Source: an uncultured SAR116 cluster alpha proteobacterium
Lineage (GTDB): Bacteria > Pseudomonadota > Alphaproteobacteria > Puniceispirillales > Marisalimonadaceae
Length of the DNA stretch: 64,000 nt
Assembly (NCBI GenBank): GCA_902578805.1
Contig: CACHEH010000004.1
Span: 1 to 64,000, forward strand
Direction: 5' to 3'
The notes beneath the pieces were generated by a model. It did not search any database. It worked only from the letters and a program-made list of their open reading frames with translations, and was not told where the DNA came from. This document shows, piece after piece, positions 47,491 through 59,583 of this stretch (its first letter is position 1; each line of letters opens with the position of its first letter). Made by a program: the position numbers and the translations under genes.

Positions 47491-48408
47491 CTAGGAAACA
47501 ATATGATTTCCCAGAGAAGATAATGTTAAGATTAGACCTAGAAACACATTAGATTTAAAAATTTGAAGTGGATTATTTTGTTCAATGTTTTTTAATTTTA
47601 TTACTTGACGCATAAGGTGAAAACCACAAATTAACACTCCAACATACCAGAAATTACTATTGTTTAACAAATATCCACTAATAATTAATAATATAAACAT
47701 TAAACTATACGCACACCCTACGAAAAGAGTTAAAAAATTTTTAGCTGAAACGGCAGAATTTTTTACACCAAAAATTTCATCTTCATTTTTATCTTGACAT
47801 CCATAAATTGTGTCATATCCAATGATCCAGAAGACAGTTGCTAAATACATAAAAAGTATTCCCAAATTCCATTCTTCATTTGCAGACGACCAAGCAGTTG
47901 GGACAGCCCAACTAAATGTCAATCCTAAGATAATTTGTGGCCATTTTGTAAATCTTTTAGCTAATGGATAAAGTATAACTAGAGGCATCGCTGACATAGC
48001 AATCAACCAAGTATTAATATTTAATTGATATAAACAGATTAAACCAATGATTAACATCACAATTAAAAAAAAGCTTGCTTGTAAATTTGAAATTTCGCCC
48101 CTGGCTAGTGGTCTTAATTTTGTTCTAGAAATTTTTTTATCAATATCTTTGTCCCACATATCATTGATAGTACAGCCTGCAGCTCTCATTGATATTGAAC
48201 CTATTAAAAAAATAAACATTAGCATTAAACAATTTTTAAGGTTTAAATTTGTTAGAGGAAGCACCCACCAACCAGGAAGGACAAGAAGCCAAAAACCTAC
48301 AGGTCTGTCAAACCTTCCTAATCTTATCCATTTAATGCAGTAACTAGGCAATATGTTCCACCAACCATTTTCTAAAATATCTGAATTATTTTGTTTTGGT
48401 ATATTCAT
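47491..48408 (-). CDS. ubiA: 4-hydroxybenzoate polyprenyltransferase
   Basis: RFDRPVGFWLLVLPGWW, MRAAGCTINDMWDKDIDKKISRTKLRPLARGEI, YDTIYGCQDKNED. Confidence 0.93.
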   Translation of the reverse strand: MNIPKQNNSDILENGWWNILPSYCIKWIRLGRFDRPVGFWLLVLPGWWVLPLTNLNLKNCLMLMFIFLIGSISMRAAGCTINDMWDKDIDKKISRTKLRPLARGEISNLQASFFLIVMLIIGLICLYQLNINTWLIAMSAMPLVILYPLAKRFTKWPQIILGLTFSWAVPTAWSSANEEWNLGILFMYLATVFWIIGYDTIYGCQDKNEDEIFGVKNSAVSAKNFLTLFVGCAYSLMFILLIISGYLLNNSNFWYVGVLICGFHLMRQVIKLKNIEQNNPLQIFKSNVFLGLILTLSSLGNHIVS

Positions 48409-48485
48409 AAATAGTGCAATATCATCTTAATATTTCTTAATCAATTAGCAGTTAAATAAATTTTAAATATTATAGGTTTTGATTA

Positions 48486-49256
48486 ATGATAGATTTATCT
48501 TATAAGGCTAAAGTAAGATTATATTTTCCTGAAAAAATATCATTAAAAAAAACAGTCACAATTACAACAAAACAATTGCATTATCTAAAAAATGTAATGC
48601 GAAAAAAGAAAGATGAAACATTATTGATATTTAATAGTGTTGATGGCGAATATTTAGCTAAAATTTCTCAAATATATAAAAAATATATTGTTTTAAATAT
48701 AGAAAAAAAAATAAGAGAAGTAGAAACAGAAATTGACCTGTGGATATTATTTGCACCGGTTAAAAAGGTTCCAACAGAGTATATTATCCAAAAGGCAACG
48801 GAATTAGGAGCTTCTAAAATTTTTCCTGTAATTACAGATCGAACTATTAAAAAACAAATCAATTTAAAGAGAATCCAAGATATTGTTATTGAAGCATCTG
48901 AACAATGTGAACGTTTAACTATACCAGAAATATTTAATTTACGAAAATTAAAGGAATTGATGGAAAGTTGGGATAAAAAAAGAATTATTCTTTATGGAGA
49001 CGAGTCAATAAGAAACCGGAATGAAATTAAATTTGATTTTCAAAACATATATTCTAAATCTTCAGGTGCAATTCTAATTGGTCCTGAAGGTGGTTTTAGT
49101 AATGATGAGATAAATTATCTTAGAAAAAAACCTTTTATCAAATCAATTGATTTAGGACCAAGAATTTTAAGATCTGATACAGCAGTAATTTCAACTATAG
49201 TTTTATGGCATTGTTTGAATGGTGATATGAAAAAATATACGCAACCAAATAATTAA
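48486..49256 (+). CDS. rsmE: 16S rRNA (uracil1498-N3)-methyltransferase RsmE
   Basis: LHYLKNVMRKKKDE, KKVPTEYIIQKATELGASKIFPV, ILIGPEGGFSNDEI, LGPRILRSDTAVIS. Confidence 0.92.
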   Translation: MIDLSYKAKVRLYFPEKISLKKTVTITTKQLHYLKNVMRKKKDETLLIFNSVDGEYLAKISQIYKKYIVLNIEKKIREVETEIDLWILFAPVKKVPTEYIIQKATELGASKIFPVITDRTIKKQINLKRIQDIVIEASEQCERLTIPEIFNLRKLKELMESWDKKRIILYGDESIRNRNEIKFDFQNIYSKSSGAILIGPEGGFSNDEINYLRKKPFIKSIDLGPRILRSDTAVISTIVLWHCLNGDMKKYTQPNN

Positions 49257-49330
49257 GTATCAATGTGTCCAAGGAAATATTATAATGAAATCTCAATTAT
49301 ATTATTTTAAATTTACTATATGAGACCTAA

Positions 49331-50677
49331 ATGCAAAGGTTAGAAAAAGAACAGCTTATAAATTGGTTTAAAGCAGGTGAAAAATCCAGAGAACTCTGGA
49401 AAATAGGTACAGAACATGAAAAATTTGTTTTTCATTTAGATAATTTAGAACGAGTCGGCTATTTTGGTAAATCAGGAATAAGTGAATTATTAAATAACCT
49501 TGCAAAAGAGAATAATTGGGAAAAAGTTCTAGAAAACGATAACATAATTGGTCTTAAAGATGAAACGGGTGCTTCAATTTCTCTTGAGCCTGGAGGACAA
49601 TTAGAATTGTCAGGATCTCCTCTAGAAAATTTACATCAAACATGTAAAGAGACCGGCAAACATTTGCAAATAATGAAAAAAGCTATCAATAAGCTTGGCT
49701 TATCAATGATAGGACTAGGATATGATCCTAAATGGTCCCGTGCAAAACAAAAATGGATGCCTAAGGGTCGTTATGAAATAATGAAAAAATTTATGCCTAA
49801 AGTAGGTGAACTTGGATTAGATATGATGCTCAGAACATGTACTATCCAAGTTAATCTTGATTATTTAAATGAAAAAGATATGGTACAAAAGTTCCAAACG
49901 TCATTAGCTTTACAGTCAATTGCTACAGCTGTTTTTGCAAATTCTCCATTTATTGAAGGTAAAGAAAGTGGATATCTATCTTCAAGAGCAATTGTCTGGA
50001 CTGACACTGATCCAAATAGAACAGGTGTACCAGAAATTGTATTTACTAAACATTTTGGATATGAAGCGTGGTTAGATTACGTTTTAAAAGTGCCGATGTA
50101 TTTTGTTTATAGAGGAGGTAAATATATTGACGTATCAGGAAAATCATTTTTAGATTTCATGGACGGTAAGTTGGAAGGTTTTGAAGGCCAATTTCCATCA
50201 ATCAAAGACTGGGAAGATCATATAACTGTCCCTTTCCCCGAGGTAAGGCTAAAACAATATTTAGAAATGCGAGGAGCGGATGGGGGGCCTTGGAATATTA
50301 TTTGTGCTTTACCGGCCTTATGGGTTGGATTATTGTATGATAAAAAAGCCCAGTTAGAAGCTTATGAATTAGCAAAACCATTTATGAATACTTCTTTACT
50401 CGAAGAAGGAAGAATTTCCGCCGCAAAATATGGTTTAAATGGTAAATTAGGTGGTAAAAAAATTATTGATATTGCTGATGAAATGCTAAAGATATCTAGC
50501 TTAGGTCTTGAAAGGCGAAATAAACTAGATAATAGAGGTATGGACGAAAGACAGTTTTTAGATCCTCTTTTAAATATAATCAGAAATAAGAAAACTGGTT
50601 CCGAAATTCTTTTAGAAAAGTTTAATGGTATTTGGAGAAAAAATATAAATAAAGTATTTATTGAAAATGCTTTCTAA
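49331..50677 (+). CDS. gshA: Glutamate-cysteine ligase (plant/alphaproteobacterial type)
   Basis: IGTEHEKFVF, GASISLEPGGQLELSGSPLENLHQT, MLRTCTIQVNLDY, WTDTDPNRTG, MRGADGGPWN. Confidence 0.93.
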   Translation: MQRLEKEQLINWFKAGEKSRELWKIGTEHEKFVFHLDNLERVGYFGKSGISELLNNLAKENNWEKVLENDNIIGLKDETGASISLEPGGQLELSGSPLENLHQTCKETGKHLQIMKKAINKLGLSMIGLGYDPKWSRAKQKWMPKGRYEIMKKFMPKVGELGLDMMLRTCTIQVNLDYLNEKDMVQKFQTSLALQSIATAVFANSPFIEGKESGYLSSRAIVWTDTDPNRTGVPEIVFTKHFGYEAWLDYVLKVPMYFVYRGGKYIDVSGKSFLDFMDGKLEGFEGQFPSIKDWEDHITVPFPEVRLKQYLEMRGADGGPWNIICALPALWVGLLYDKKAQLEAYELAKPFMNTSLLEEGRISAAKYGLNGKLGGKKIIDIADEMLKISSLGLERRNKLDNRGMDERQFLDPLLNIIRNKKTGSEILLEKFNGIWRKNINKVFIENAF

Positions 50678-50681
50678 CAAT

Positions 50682-52130
50682 TTAATTAGTATCAGTCCCT
50701 CCAACAGTGATACCACCCATTAAAAGGGTGGGTTGTCCGACGCCTACAGGAACTCCCTGACCTTCTTTACCGCAAGTACCGATTCCATCATCCAATGACA
50801 TATCATTTCCAATAAGAGAAATTTTAGACATTGCATCAGGACCGTTACCGATCAACGTTGCTCCTTTTATAGGTTGTTTAACTTTCCCATTTTCTACGAG
50901 ATAAGCTTCTGAAGCAGAAAACACAAATTTTCCGTTAGTAATATCTACTTGTCCACCAGCAAAATTAACAGCATAAATACCTTTTTTAACAGAGCCTATA
51001 ATTTCTTCAGGTTCAATAGTGCCATTGTCCATATAAGTATTTGTCATTCTTGGCATAGGATAATGAGAATAAGACTGTCTTCTACCATTTCCGGTTGGTT
51101 CCATTTTCATTAATCTAGCATTCTGTCGGTCTTGCATGTAATTTTTTAAAATTCCATCCTCTATTAAAATACTTTTAGATGATTTTGTACCTTCGTCATC
51201 TATGGTTATTGATCCTCTTCTATTTTCGATTGTCCCGTCATCAATAACTGTAACCCCGTCAGCGGCAACTTTTTCTCCAATTTTTCCTGAAAATATTGAA
51301 GTTCCTTTTCTATTAAAATCACCTTCTAATCCATGACCTACGGCTTCATGCAACATAACACCAGGCCAACCAGGCCCTAAAATGACAGGCATCTCTCCAG
51401 CGGGTGTTGGAATAGATTCTAAGTTAGTATTAGCAATTCTCAACGCCTCTTTTACTTGACCTTTCCATTTGTCTGAATTAATCCATTCTTCATACATACC
51501 TCTTCCACCACATCCTGAACTGCCTGTTTCCCTTCTACCATTTTTTTCAACTACCAAAGAAACATTCAACCTTATTAAAGGTCTAATATCTGCAGATCTT
51601 TCTCCATCACCTCTTAATATTTGTATTGCTTGATAAGAAGCCGAAATAGAAGCTGATACTTGAATAACATTAGAGTCTGTTGATCTTGCGTAGGTGTCTA
51701 TTTCTTGAAGCAAGCTAGTTTTTACTTTAAATGATGTACCCTCTAGTGGATTCATTGAGGTGTATAGGGGTTTATTATTCCTGTGTAAGGGTCCAGGTGC
51801 CATAATACCTGAATAATTTTTTGATACTGATTTTACAGTTTCTGAGGCTCTTTTCAGAGAAGACTCTGATATTTCTCCTGAATGAGCAAAGCCTCTAGCT
51901 TCACCTGCAATTGCTCTTAAACCAAATCCTTTAGTGCTATCATAGGCAATATTTTTCATCCTACCATCATCAAATGAAAATGATTCTGATTTAGTAGATT
52001 CAAGATACAATTCACCATCATCTGAATCTTGCAAAGTATTTGAAAGCAAAGACTGAACTTTTCCAAGATCAAAATCATTATCTTCGTAAAAAATTTTATC
52101 GGTTATTTCTAAAGGAGATTTATTTAGCAT
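50682..52130 (-). CDS. tldD: Metalloprotease TldD
   Basis: PVILGPGWPGVMLHEAVGHGLEGDFNRKGTS (HExxxH), TLLMGGITVGGTDTN. Confidence 0.95.
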   Translation of the reverse strand: MLNKSPLEITDKIFYEDNDFDLGKVQSLLSNTLQDSDDGELYLESTKSESFSFDDGRMKNIAYDSTKGFGLRAIAGEARGFAHSGEISESSLKRASETVKSVSKNYSGIMAPGPLHRNNKPLYTSMNPLEGTSFKVKTSLLQEIDTYARSTDSNVIQVSASISASYQAIQILRGDGERSADIRPLIRLNVSLVVEKNGRRETGSSGCGGRGMYEEWINSDKWKGQVKEALRIANTNLESIPTPAGEMPVILGPGWPGVMLHEAVGHGLEGDFNRKGTSIFSGKIGEKVAADGVTVIDDGTIENRRGSITIDDEGTKSSKSILIEDGILKNYMQDRQNARLMKMEPTGNGRRQSYSHYPMPRMTNTYMDNGTIEPEEIIGSVKKGIYAVNFAGGQVDITNGKFVFSASEAYLVENGKVKQPIKGATLIGNGPDAMSKISLIGNDMSLDDGIGTCGKEGQGVPVGVGQPTLLMGGITVGGTDTN

Positions 52131-52269
52131 TTTGGAGACCTGTTAGTTGAAATGGTTAATATAGACATGGCAATATAATTAAGTTTCTTCAAGGTTAAAG
52201 ATTAATAAATAAACATTTTATGAGCAAATCAAATTTTTAAAAAAAAATTAAATTTATTTAGTTTTAGAT

Positions 52270-52306
52270 CTAGTATTTTTTGTAAAAAAGTTTTAAGTAA
52301 TACTAG
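52270..52306. repeat. Inverted repeat CTAGTATT...AATACTAG upstream of the cox operon
   Basis: Perfect 8-bp arms with a 21-nt spacer, about 92 bp upstream of the coxB ATG. Confidence 0.45.
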
Positions 52307-52397
52307 TAAATCATGTTTAGAATCATTTTAAACTATTTTAACCCATAATACTACAAATGTTTGTTAAATCTTGATTGAAGTTTAAGGAGCACAAATA

Positions 52398-54895
<2,498 letters not shown>

Positions 54896-54897
54896 GA

Positions 54898-55854
54898 TTG
54901 GTTCTTAAGATCACTATGCCTTCGATAGCGGTAAATACAAAAGATATTACTAAGGAAGACAACAACTTAGGTACACCATATGATTATCTTAATCTAATGA
55001 AACCTAGAGTTATGTCATTAGTTGTCTTTACGGCCTTTGTTGGCTATTACAGCGCGACGCCATTAGTTGAAAACGCAATAAACCCCATTTTAGCATTGAT
55101 AGGTATTTTTGCTATTGCATTAGGGGCTGGGGCTTCTGGGGTTCTTAATCAATGGTACGATAGAGATATCGATTTATTAATGGAAAGAACAAAAAACAGA
55201 CCTATTCCCTCAGGTAAAGTTCAACCCTCTGAAGCTCTCTCGTTTGGAATAATTACATCCATTTTGTCAATTATTATATTAGGTTTATCTATAAACTGGC
55301 TAGCTGCGAGCTTGCTAGTTTTTACTATATTCTTTTATTCAGTAGTTTATACAATTTGGCTTAAAAGATATACTGTACAAAACATAGTAATTGGAGGTGC
55401 AGCAGGTGCATTTCCTCCAATTATTGGGCATATCTGTGCTACGGGTTCTTTCGGTTTAGAAGCTCTGATCTTATTCTTAATAATCTTTTTGTGGACACCA
55501 CCACATTTTTGGGCTTTAGCTTTAGTAAATAAATCAGATTATAAGGCAGCTAAAATACCAATGTTGCCTATTGTTTATGGTGATATGGTTACTCGAAAGA
55601 ATATATTTATTTATTCACTTTTACTTATGCCTTGCGTTTACCTTCCCTTCATTTTAAATCATACTGGTATCTTTTATGCTGTCGTTGTAACTATACTTAA
55701 TATAGAATTTATTAGAAGATCGGTATCCATCTTAAAAGCCAATGTAGGCTCAGAAAAAGGATTGTTTATATACTCAATATTTTATTTGACTATTATATTT
55801 GCCACTATTTGCTTCGATAAATTAATCAACAATTATATAACAGGGCAACTATGA
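54898..55854 (+). CDS. ctaB: Protoheme IX farnesyltransferase
   Basis: LNQWYDRDIDLLMERTKNRPIPSGKV, YTIWLKRYTVQNIVIGGAAGAFPPIIG, WTPPHFWALAL. TTG at 54898 or ATG at 54916. Confidence 0.95.
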   Translation: MVLKITMPSIAVNTKDITKEDNNLGTPYDYLNLMKPRVMSLVVFTAFVGYYSATPLVENAINPILALIGIFAIALGAGASGVLNQWYDRDIDLLMERTKNRPIPSGKVQPSEALSFGIITSILSIIILGLSINWLAASLLVFTIFFYSVVYTIWLKRYTVQNIVIGGAAGAFPPIIGHICATGSFGLEALILFLIIFLWTPPHFWALALVNKSDYKAAKIPMLPIVYGDMVTRKNIFIYSLLLMPCVYLPFILNHTGIFYAVVVTILNIEFIRRSVSILKANVGSEKGLFIYSIFYLTIIFATICFDKLINNYITGQL

Positions 55855-55994
55855 AATCTGATAAGAACGAACAATATATAAAAGATTTTTATGAAAATAG
55901 AAAATCCAAAAATTTTGCAATCTTAGGTATTATAATTTTTTTGGTCGTTCTTTTCTTTTTTATTACAATCTTAAGAATGGATATCACGGGATAA
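55851..55994 (+). CDS. 47-aa single-TM cox-operon protein (CoxF-like position), not in the supplied ORF track
   Basis: MKSDKNEQYIKDFYENRKSKNFAILGIIIFLVVLFFFITILRMDITG*; ATGA overlap with the ctaB stop, and its TAA abuts the ctaG ATG at 55995. Confidence 0.8.
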   Translation: MKSDKNEQYIKDFYENRKSKNFAILGIIIFLVVLFFFITILRMDITG

Positions 55995-56534
55995 ATGTCT
56001 TCAAGTTTGTCAAAAAAAAATTATAATTCATTAAAATGGACATTTTTAATTGTTCTTTTTATGCTTGGTTTATCTTTTGCATCTGTTCCTTTGTATGATT
56101 TATTTTGTAGGGTTACAGGATATGCTGGGACGGTCCAGAGAGCATCTATAGCTCCAGGATCTAATGGACAATATAAAAATATTCAAATTAGATTTGACTC
56201 AAATATTTCACCAGAACTAAATTGGGAGTTTGAGGCACCTAAACAGGAAATAATTGTACAGCCTGGCATACAACAAGTTATTTATTACACTGCAAAAAAC
56301 TTATCAGACAAACCAACAACTGGTACTGCAGTATTTAATGTATCTCCTCCAAAAGCCGGAGGTGTTTTTATGAAAGTTGATTGCTTCTGTTTTGTAAAAC
56401 AAACACTACAGCCGGGTGAAGAAGTGAAAATGCCAGTTTCATTTTATGTTGACCCAAGTATAAATGATGACGAAAACACTAAAAACTTGGAAGAGATAAC
56501 TTTGTCGTATACATTTTTTAATGCTGAAACATAG
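55995..56534 (+). CDS. ctaG: Cytochrome c oxidase assembly protein CtaG/Cox11
   Basis: ASVPLYDLFCRVTGYAGT, VFNVSPPKAGGVFMKVDCFCFVKQTLQPGEEVKMPVSFYVDP. Confidence 0.95.
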   Translation: MSSSLSKKNYNSLKWTFLIVLFMLGLSFASVPLYDLFCRVTGYAGTVQRASIAPGSNGQYKNIQIRFDSNISPELNWEFEAPKQEIIVQPGIQQVIYYTAKNLSDKPTTGTAVFNVSPPKAGGVFMKVDCFCFVKQTLQPGEEVKMPVSFYVDPSINDDENTKNLEEITLSYTFFNAET

Positions 56535-56600
56535 TTTGAAATTCTATAATTTTCTGGACTAAGTTTAGTTAGGATATATAGTTTAATTAGGGAGTATATA

Positions 56601-57386
56601 ATGAGCGATGAACAAAAACATCAATATCACTTAGTTGAACCTAGTCCTTGGCCTGCATTAGGGTCTGCTGCTGGTTTTACGCTTTTTCTAGGACTTACAT
56701 TATTTATGCATGAATACCCGCTCTCAATATGGGTGTTAGGTGCGGGTTTGTTTATGGTATTGGCTACTATGTTTTATTGGTGGAGGGATATAGTTAGAGA
56801 GGCTGAATACCAAGGCCATCATACACCTATTGTCCAAATTGGAATGCGATACGGGATGATTTTTTTTATTTGCTCTGAAGTTATGTTTTTTGTGGCATTT
56901 TTCTGGGCTTTTTTTGACTCCAGTTTGTACCCCGATACTGGTGTTTGGCCCCCTGAAGGGATCGTGGCTTTGGACCCTTTTGACCTTCCATTAATTAATA
57001 CACTAATTTTACTATTATCTGGTTGCACAGTAACTTGGTCTCATCACGCCCTTCAACATGACAATAGGAAAGATTTTATAACAGGTCTTATTTTAACTAT
57101 AATTCTAGGTGCATTATTTACAGCTGTTCAAGCATATGAGTATCAGCATGCCACTTTTGCATTTACTGATGGGATTTATGCTTCTACTTTTTACATGGCG
57201 ACAGGTTTTCATGGGTTCCACGTTTTAGTTGGAACAGTTTTTTTAACAGTTTGTTTATTTAGGGGTCTTAAAGGCCATTTCTCTGCTGACCATCACTTTG
57301 GGTTTGAGGCTGCAGCTTGGTATTGGCATTTTGTTGATGTTGTTTGGTTGTTTTTATTTGTTTGTATATACTGGTGGGGTGGATAA
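56601..57386 (+). CDS. coxC: Cytochrome c oxidase subunit III
   Basis: HQYHLVEPSPWPALGS, WWRDIVREAEYQGHHT, SEVMFFVAFFWAFF, GFHGFHVLVGT, AAAWYWHFVDVVWLFLFVCIYWWG. Confidence 0.97.
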   Translation: MSDEQKHQYHLVEPSPWPALGSAAGFTLFLGLTLFMHEYPLSIWVLGAGLFMVLATMFYWWRDIVREAEYQGHHTPIVQIGMRYGMIFFICSEVMFFVAFFWAFFDSSLYPDTGVWPPEGIVALDPFDLPLINTLILLLSGCTVTWSHHALQHDNRKDFITGLILTIILGALFTAVQAYEYQHATFAFTDGIYASTFYMATGFHGFHVLVGTVFLTVCLFRGLKGHFSADHHFGFEAAAWYWHFVDVVWLFLFVCIYWWGG

Positions 57387-57431
57387 TAAGTAAGTATAGT
57401 GCTTATTGAGATTTAAGGTTATATACTAATA

Positions 57432-58175
57432 ATGAAAATACAATTCAAGCCAATGTTATGGCCAACAATATTTTCAATTTTAACTTTTGCAATGCTAATT
57501 AGTTTTGGAACTTGGCAAGTTAAAAGACTTTTTTGGAAAGAAGGGCTAATAGAGAATTATTTAACTCAGAGTCAGTCTAATCCAATAATTGATCCTGCCG
57601 AATTAGAGAAGTCTCTAATCAATGAGTTTAAGTCTGTTACTGTTTCGGGGTATTTTTTACATAATAATGAAATATACATCACTGGTAAAACTTATGAGGG
57701 TAATGCAGGGTTTCATGTGGTAACTCCATTTAAAATGGAAAATAACAAAATTATTCTTATTAATAGAGGCTGGGTTTCTGAAAGTTATAAAAACCCAAAT
57801 AAAAGAAAATTTAGCCTCACTAAGGGTCTGGTAAAATTAAAAGGAATTATAAGGTATCCGCAAACAAAAGGTTATTTTGTACCAGAAAATGATGGAAAAA
57901 ACGGATTTTGGTTTACAATTAAACCTAATCAAATTTTTGACTTTATAAATATCACTTCTAATTCAACTATTGATAAATATTATATAGATGCTCTTCGTAT
58001 GGGGGAAAACCTGACACTTCCAATTGGTGTCGATGGCAAACCTAAATTTCGTAATCAACATTTATCATATGCGATTACATGGTATGGATTAGCTCTCTCC
58101 CTTCTATTTGTGTATTTTTCATATCATTCATCATCTGGAAGATTAAAATTTAAAAAGACTAAACGAAATGGATAA
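57432..58175 (+). CDS. SURF1-family cytochrome oxidase assembly protein
   Basis: FGTWQVKRLFWKEGLI, VSGYFLHNNEIYI, ILINRGWV, LSYAITWYGLALSLL. Confidence 0.9.
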   Translation: MKIQFKPMLWPTIFSILTFAMLISFGTWQVKRLFWKEGLIENYLTQSQSNPIIDPAELEKSLINEFKSVTVSGYFLHNNEIYITGKTYEGNAGFHVVTPFKMENNKIILINRGWVSESYKNPNKRKFSLTKGLVKLKGIIRYPQTKGYFVPENDGKNGFWFTIKPNQIFDFINITSNSTIDKYYIDALRMGENLTLPIGVDGKPKFRNQHLSYAITWYGLALSLLFVYFSYHSSSGRLKFKKTKRNG

Positions 58176-59583
58176 TTATATTAAATATTCAAGTACAAGG
58201 GGAGGAGATGTTTCTCTTTCATATGAAGAAGTTCTTTTGGCGGGTTTAGCAAGAGATGGTGGGTTGTTTATGCCAGAAAGATGGCCAAGTTTTAGCTATA
58301 GTGACTTAAAAAACATGAAAGACCTTAGTTATGCTAGGTTAGCCACTAAAATTTTAAAACCCTTTATTCACCCTTTTTTGAATGAAGATGATATTTTAAA
58401 TATATGTCAAGCTATTTATTCTTCATTTGGTGATAATGTAGCTCCATTAAAGGAGCTCGAAAAAAACACATACATTCTTGAGCTTTTTCACGGTCCTACA
58501 CTTGCTTTTAAAGATTATGCTATGCAATTTTTGTCCAGAGCATTTAATTTAGCGCTTGAAAAAAAAGGTAAAAGAGCTGTAATTTTAGGAGCAACTAGTG
58601 GCGATACAGGTTCTGCAGCTTTAGAAGCATTTAAGGGTAAAGCAAACATAGATATTTTTATTCTATTTCCACACGGAAGAGTTTCAGAAGTTCAACAAAA
58701 ACAAATGACTTGGATAAATGAGGAGGGAGCTCACGCCTTATCTGTTAAAACTGATTTTGACGGTTGCCAAGCAATAGTAAAGGACTGTTTTGAAGATTTA
58801 GATTTTAAAGACCAAACATCACTCTCAGCTATAAATTCAATAAATTGGGTTAGATTATTACCTCAAATCGTTTATTATTTTTACTCTGCACTCAGAGTAG
58901 GATCCCCGGAAAAAGAAGTAGTTTTTTCAGTTCCAACAGGTAATTTCGGAAATATCTTAGCAGGATGGATAGCAAAAAAAATGGGACTTCCTATATCTAG
59001 ATTGATATGTGGTTCAAATCAAAATGATATACTTACTAGATTTTTTGAAACTGGTACCATGAAACGAAAAAATGTATCTCCTTCTTATAGTCCAAGTATG
59101 GATATTCAAGTATCTAGTAATTTTGAGAGGCTTTTATATGAGATAAATGATAGGGATTCAAAATTAGTAAAAAAGCAAATGTATGACTTTAAAGTCGAAG
59201 GAAATTTTCAAGTTAGTCAATATCAACTTAACAAAATAAATAATTTATTTTCTGCTTTTAAGATTGATGATATTGAAACAATTGACATAATTAAAAATAC
59301 ATATCTTAATCATGAATATATAATTGACCCACATAGCGCGATTGGCTACGGTGCTTTACAAAAGGCTATTGAACAAAAGATCATTTCAAATGATTCTCCA
59401 ATAATTTCTCTTGCTTGTGCTCACCCTGCAAAATTTCCACAAGTTATAAAAAAAAGTATTGGAATAACACCTAAATCTTCTTCTCACCTAGAAAAAATTA
59501 TGAGACAAAAAGAAAATTTTAAAATAATAGAGCCTAATCTAAAAGATATTCAAGAATACATAAAAAAAACTATGAGAAAGTAA
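58168..59583 (+). CDS. thrC: Threonine synthase
   Basis: YSSTRGGDVSLSYEEVLLAGLARDGGLFMPE, ELFHGPTLAFKDYAMQFL, GATSGDTGSAALEAFKG, VPTGNFGNILAG. Confidence 0.96.
   Translation: MDNYIKYSSTRGGDVSLSYEEVLLAGLARDGGLFMPERWPSFSYSDLKNMKDLSYARLATKILKPFIHPFLNEDDILNICQAIYSSFGDNVAPLKELEKNTYILELFHGPTLAFKDYAMQFLSRAFNLALEKKGKRAVILGATSGDTGSAALEAFKGKANIDIFILFPHGRVSEVQQKQMTWINEEGAHALSVKTDFDGCQAIVKDCFEDLDFKDQTSLSAINSINWVRLLPQIVYYFYSALRVGSPEKEVVFSVPTGNFGNILAGWIAKKMGLPISRLICGSNQNDILTRFFETGTMKRKNVSPSYSPSMDIQVSSNFERLLYEINDRDSKLVKKQMYDFKVEGNFQVSQYQLNKINNLFSAFKIDDIETIDIIKNTYLNHEYIIDPHSAIGYGALQKAIEQKIISNDSPIISLACAHPAKFPQVIKKSIGITPKSSSHLEKIMRQKENFKIIEPNLKDIQEYIKKTMRK

Noticed and set aside
57380-57410. Short hairpin after coxC (AATAAG...CTTATT) as a terminator
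   Set aside because: AT-only weak stem without a T tract; surf1 follows closely and is probably co-transcribed.
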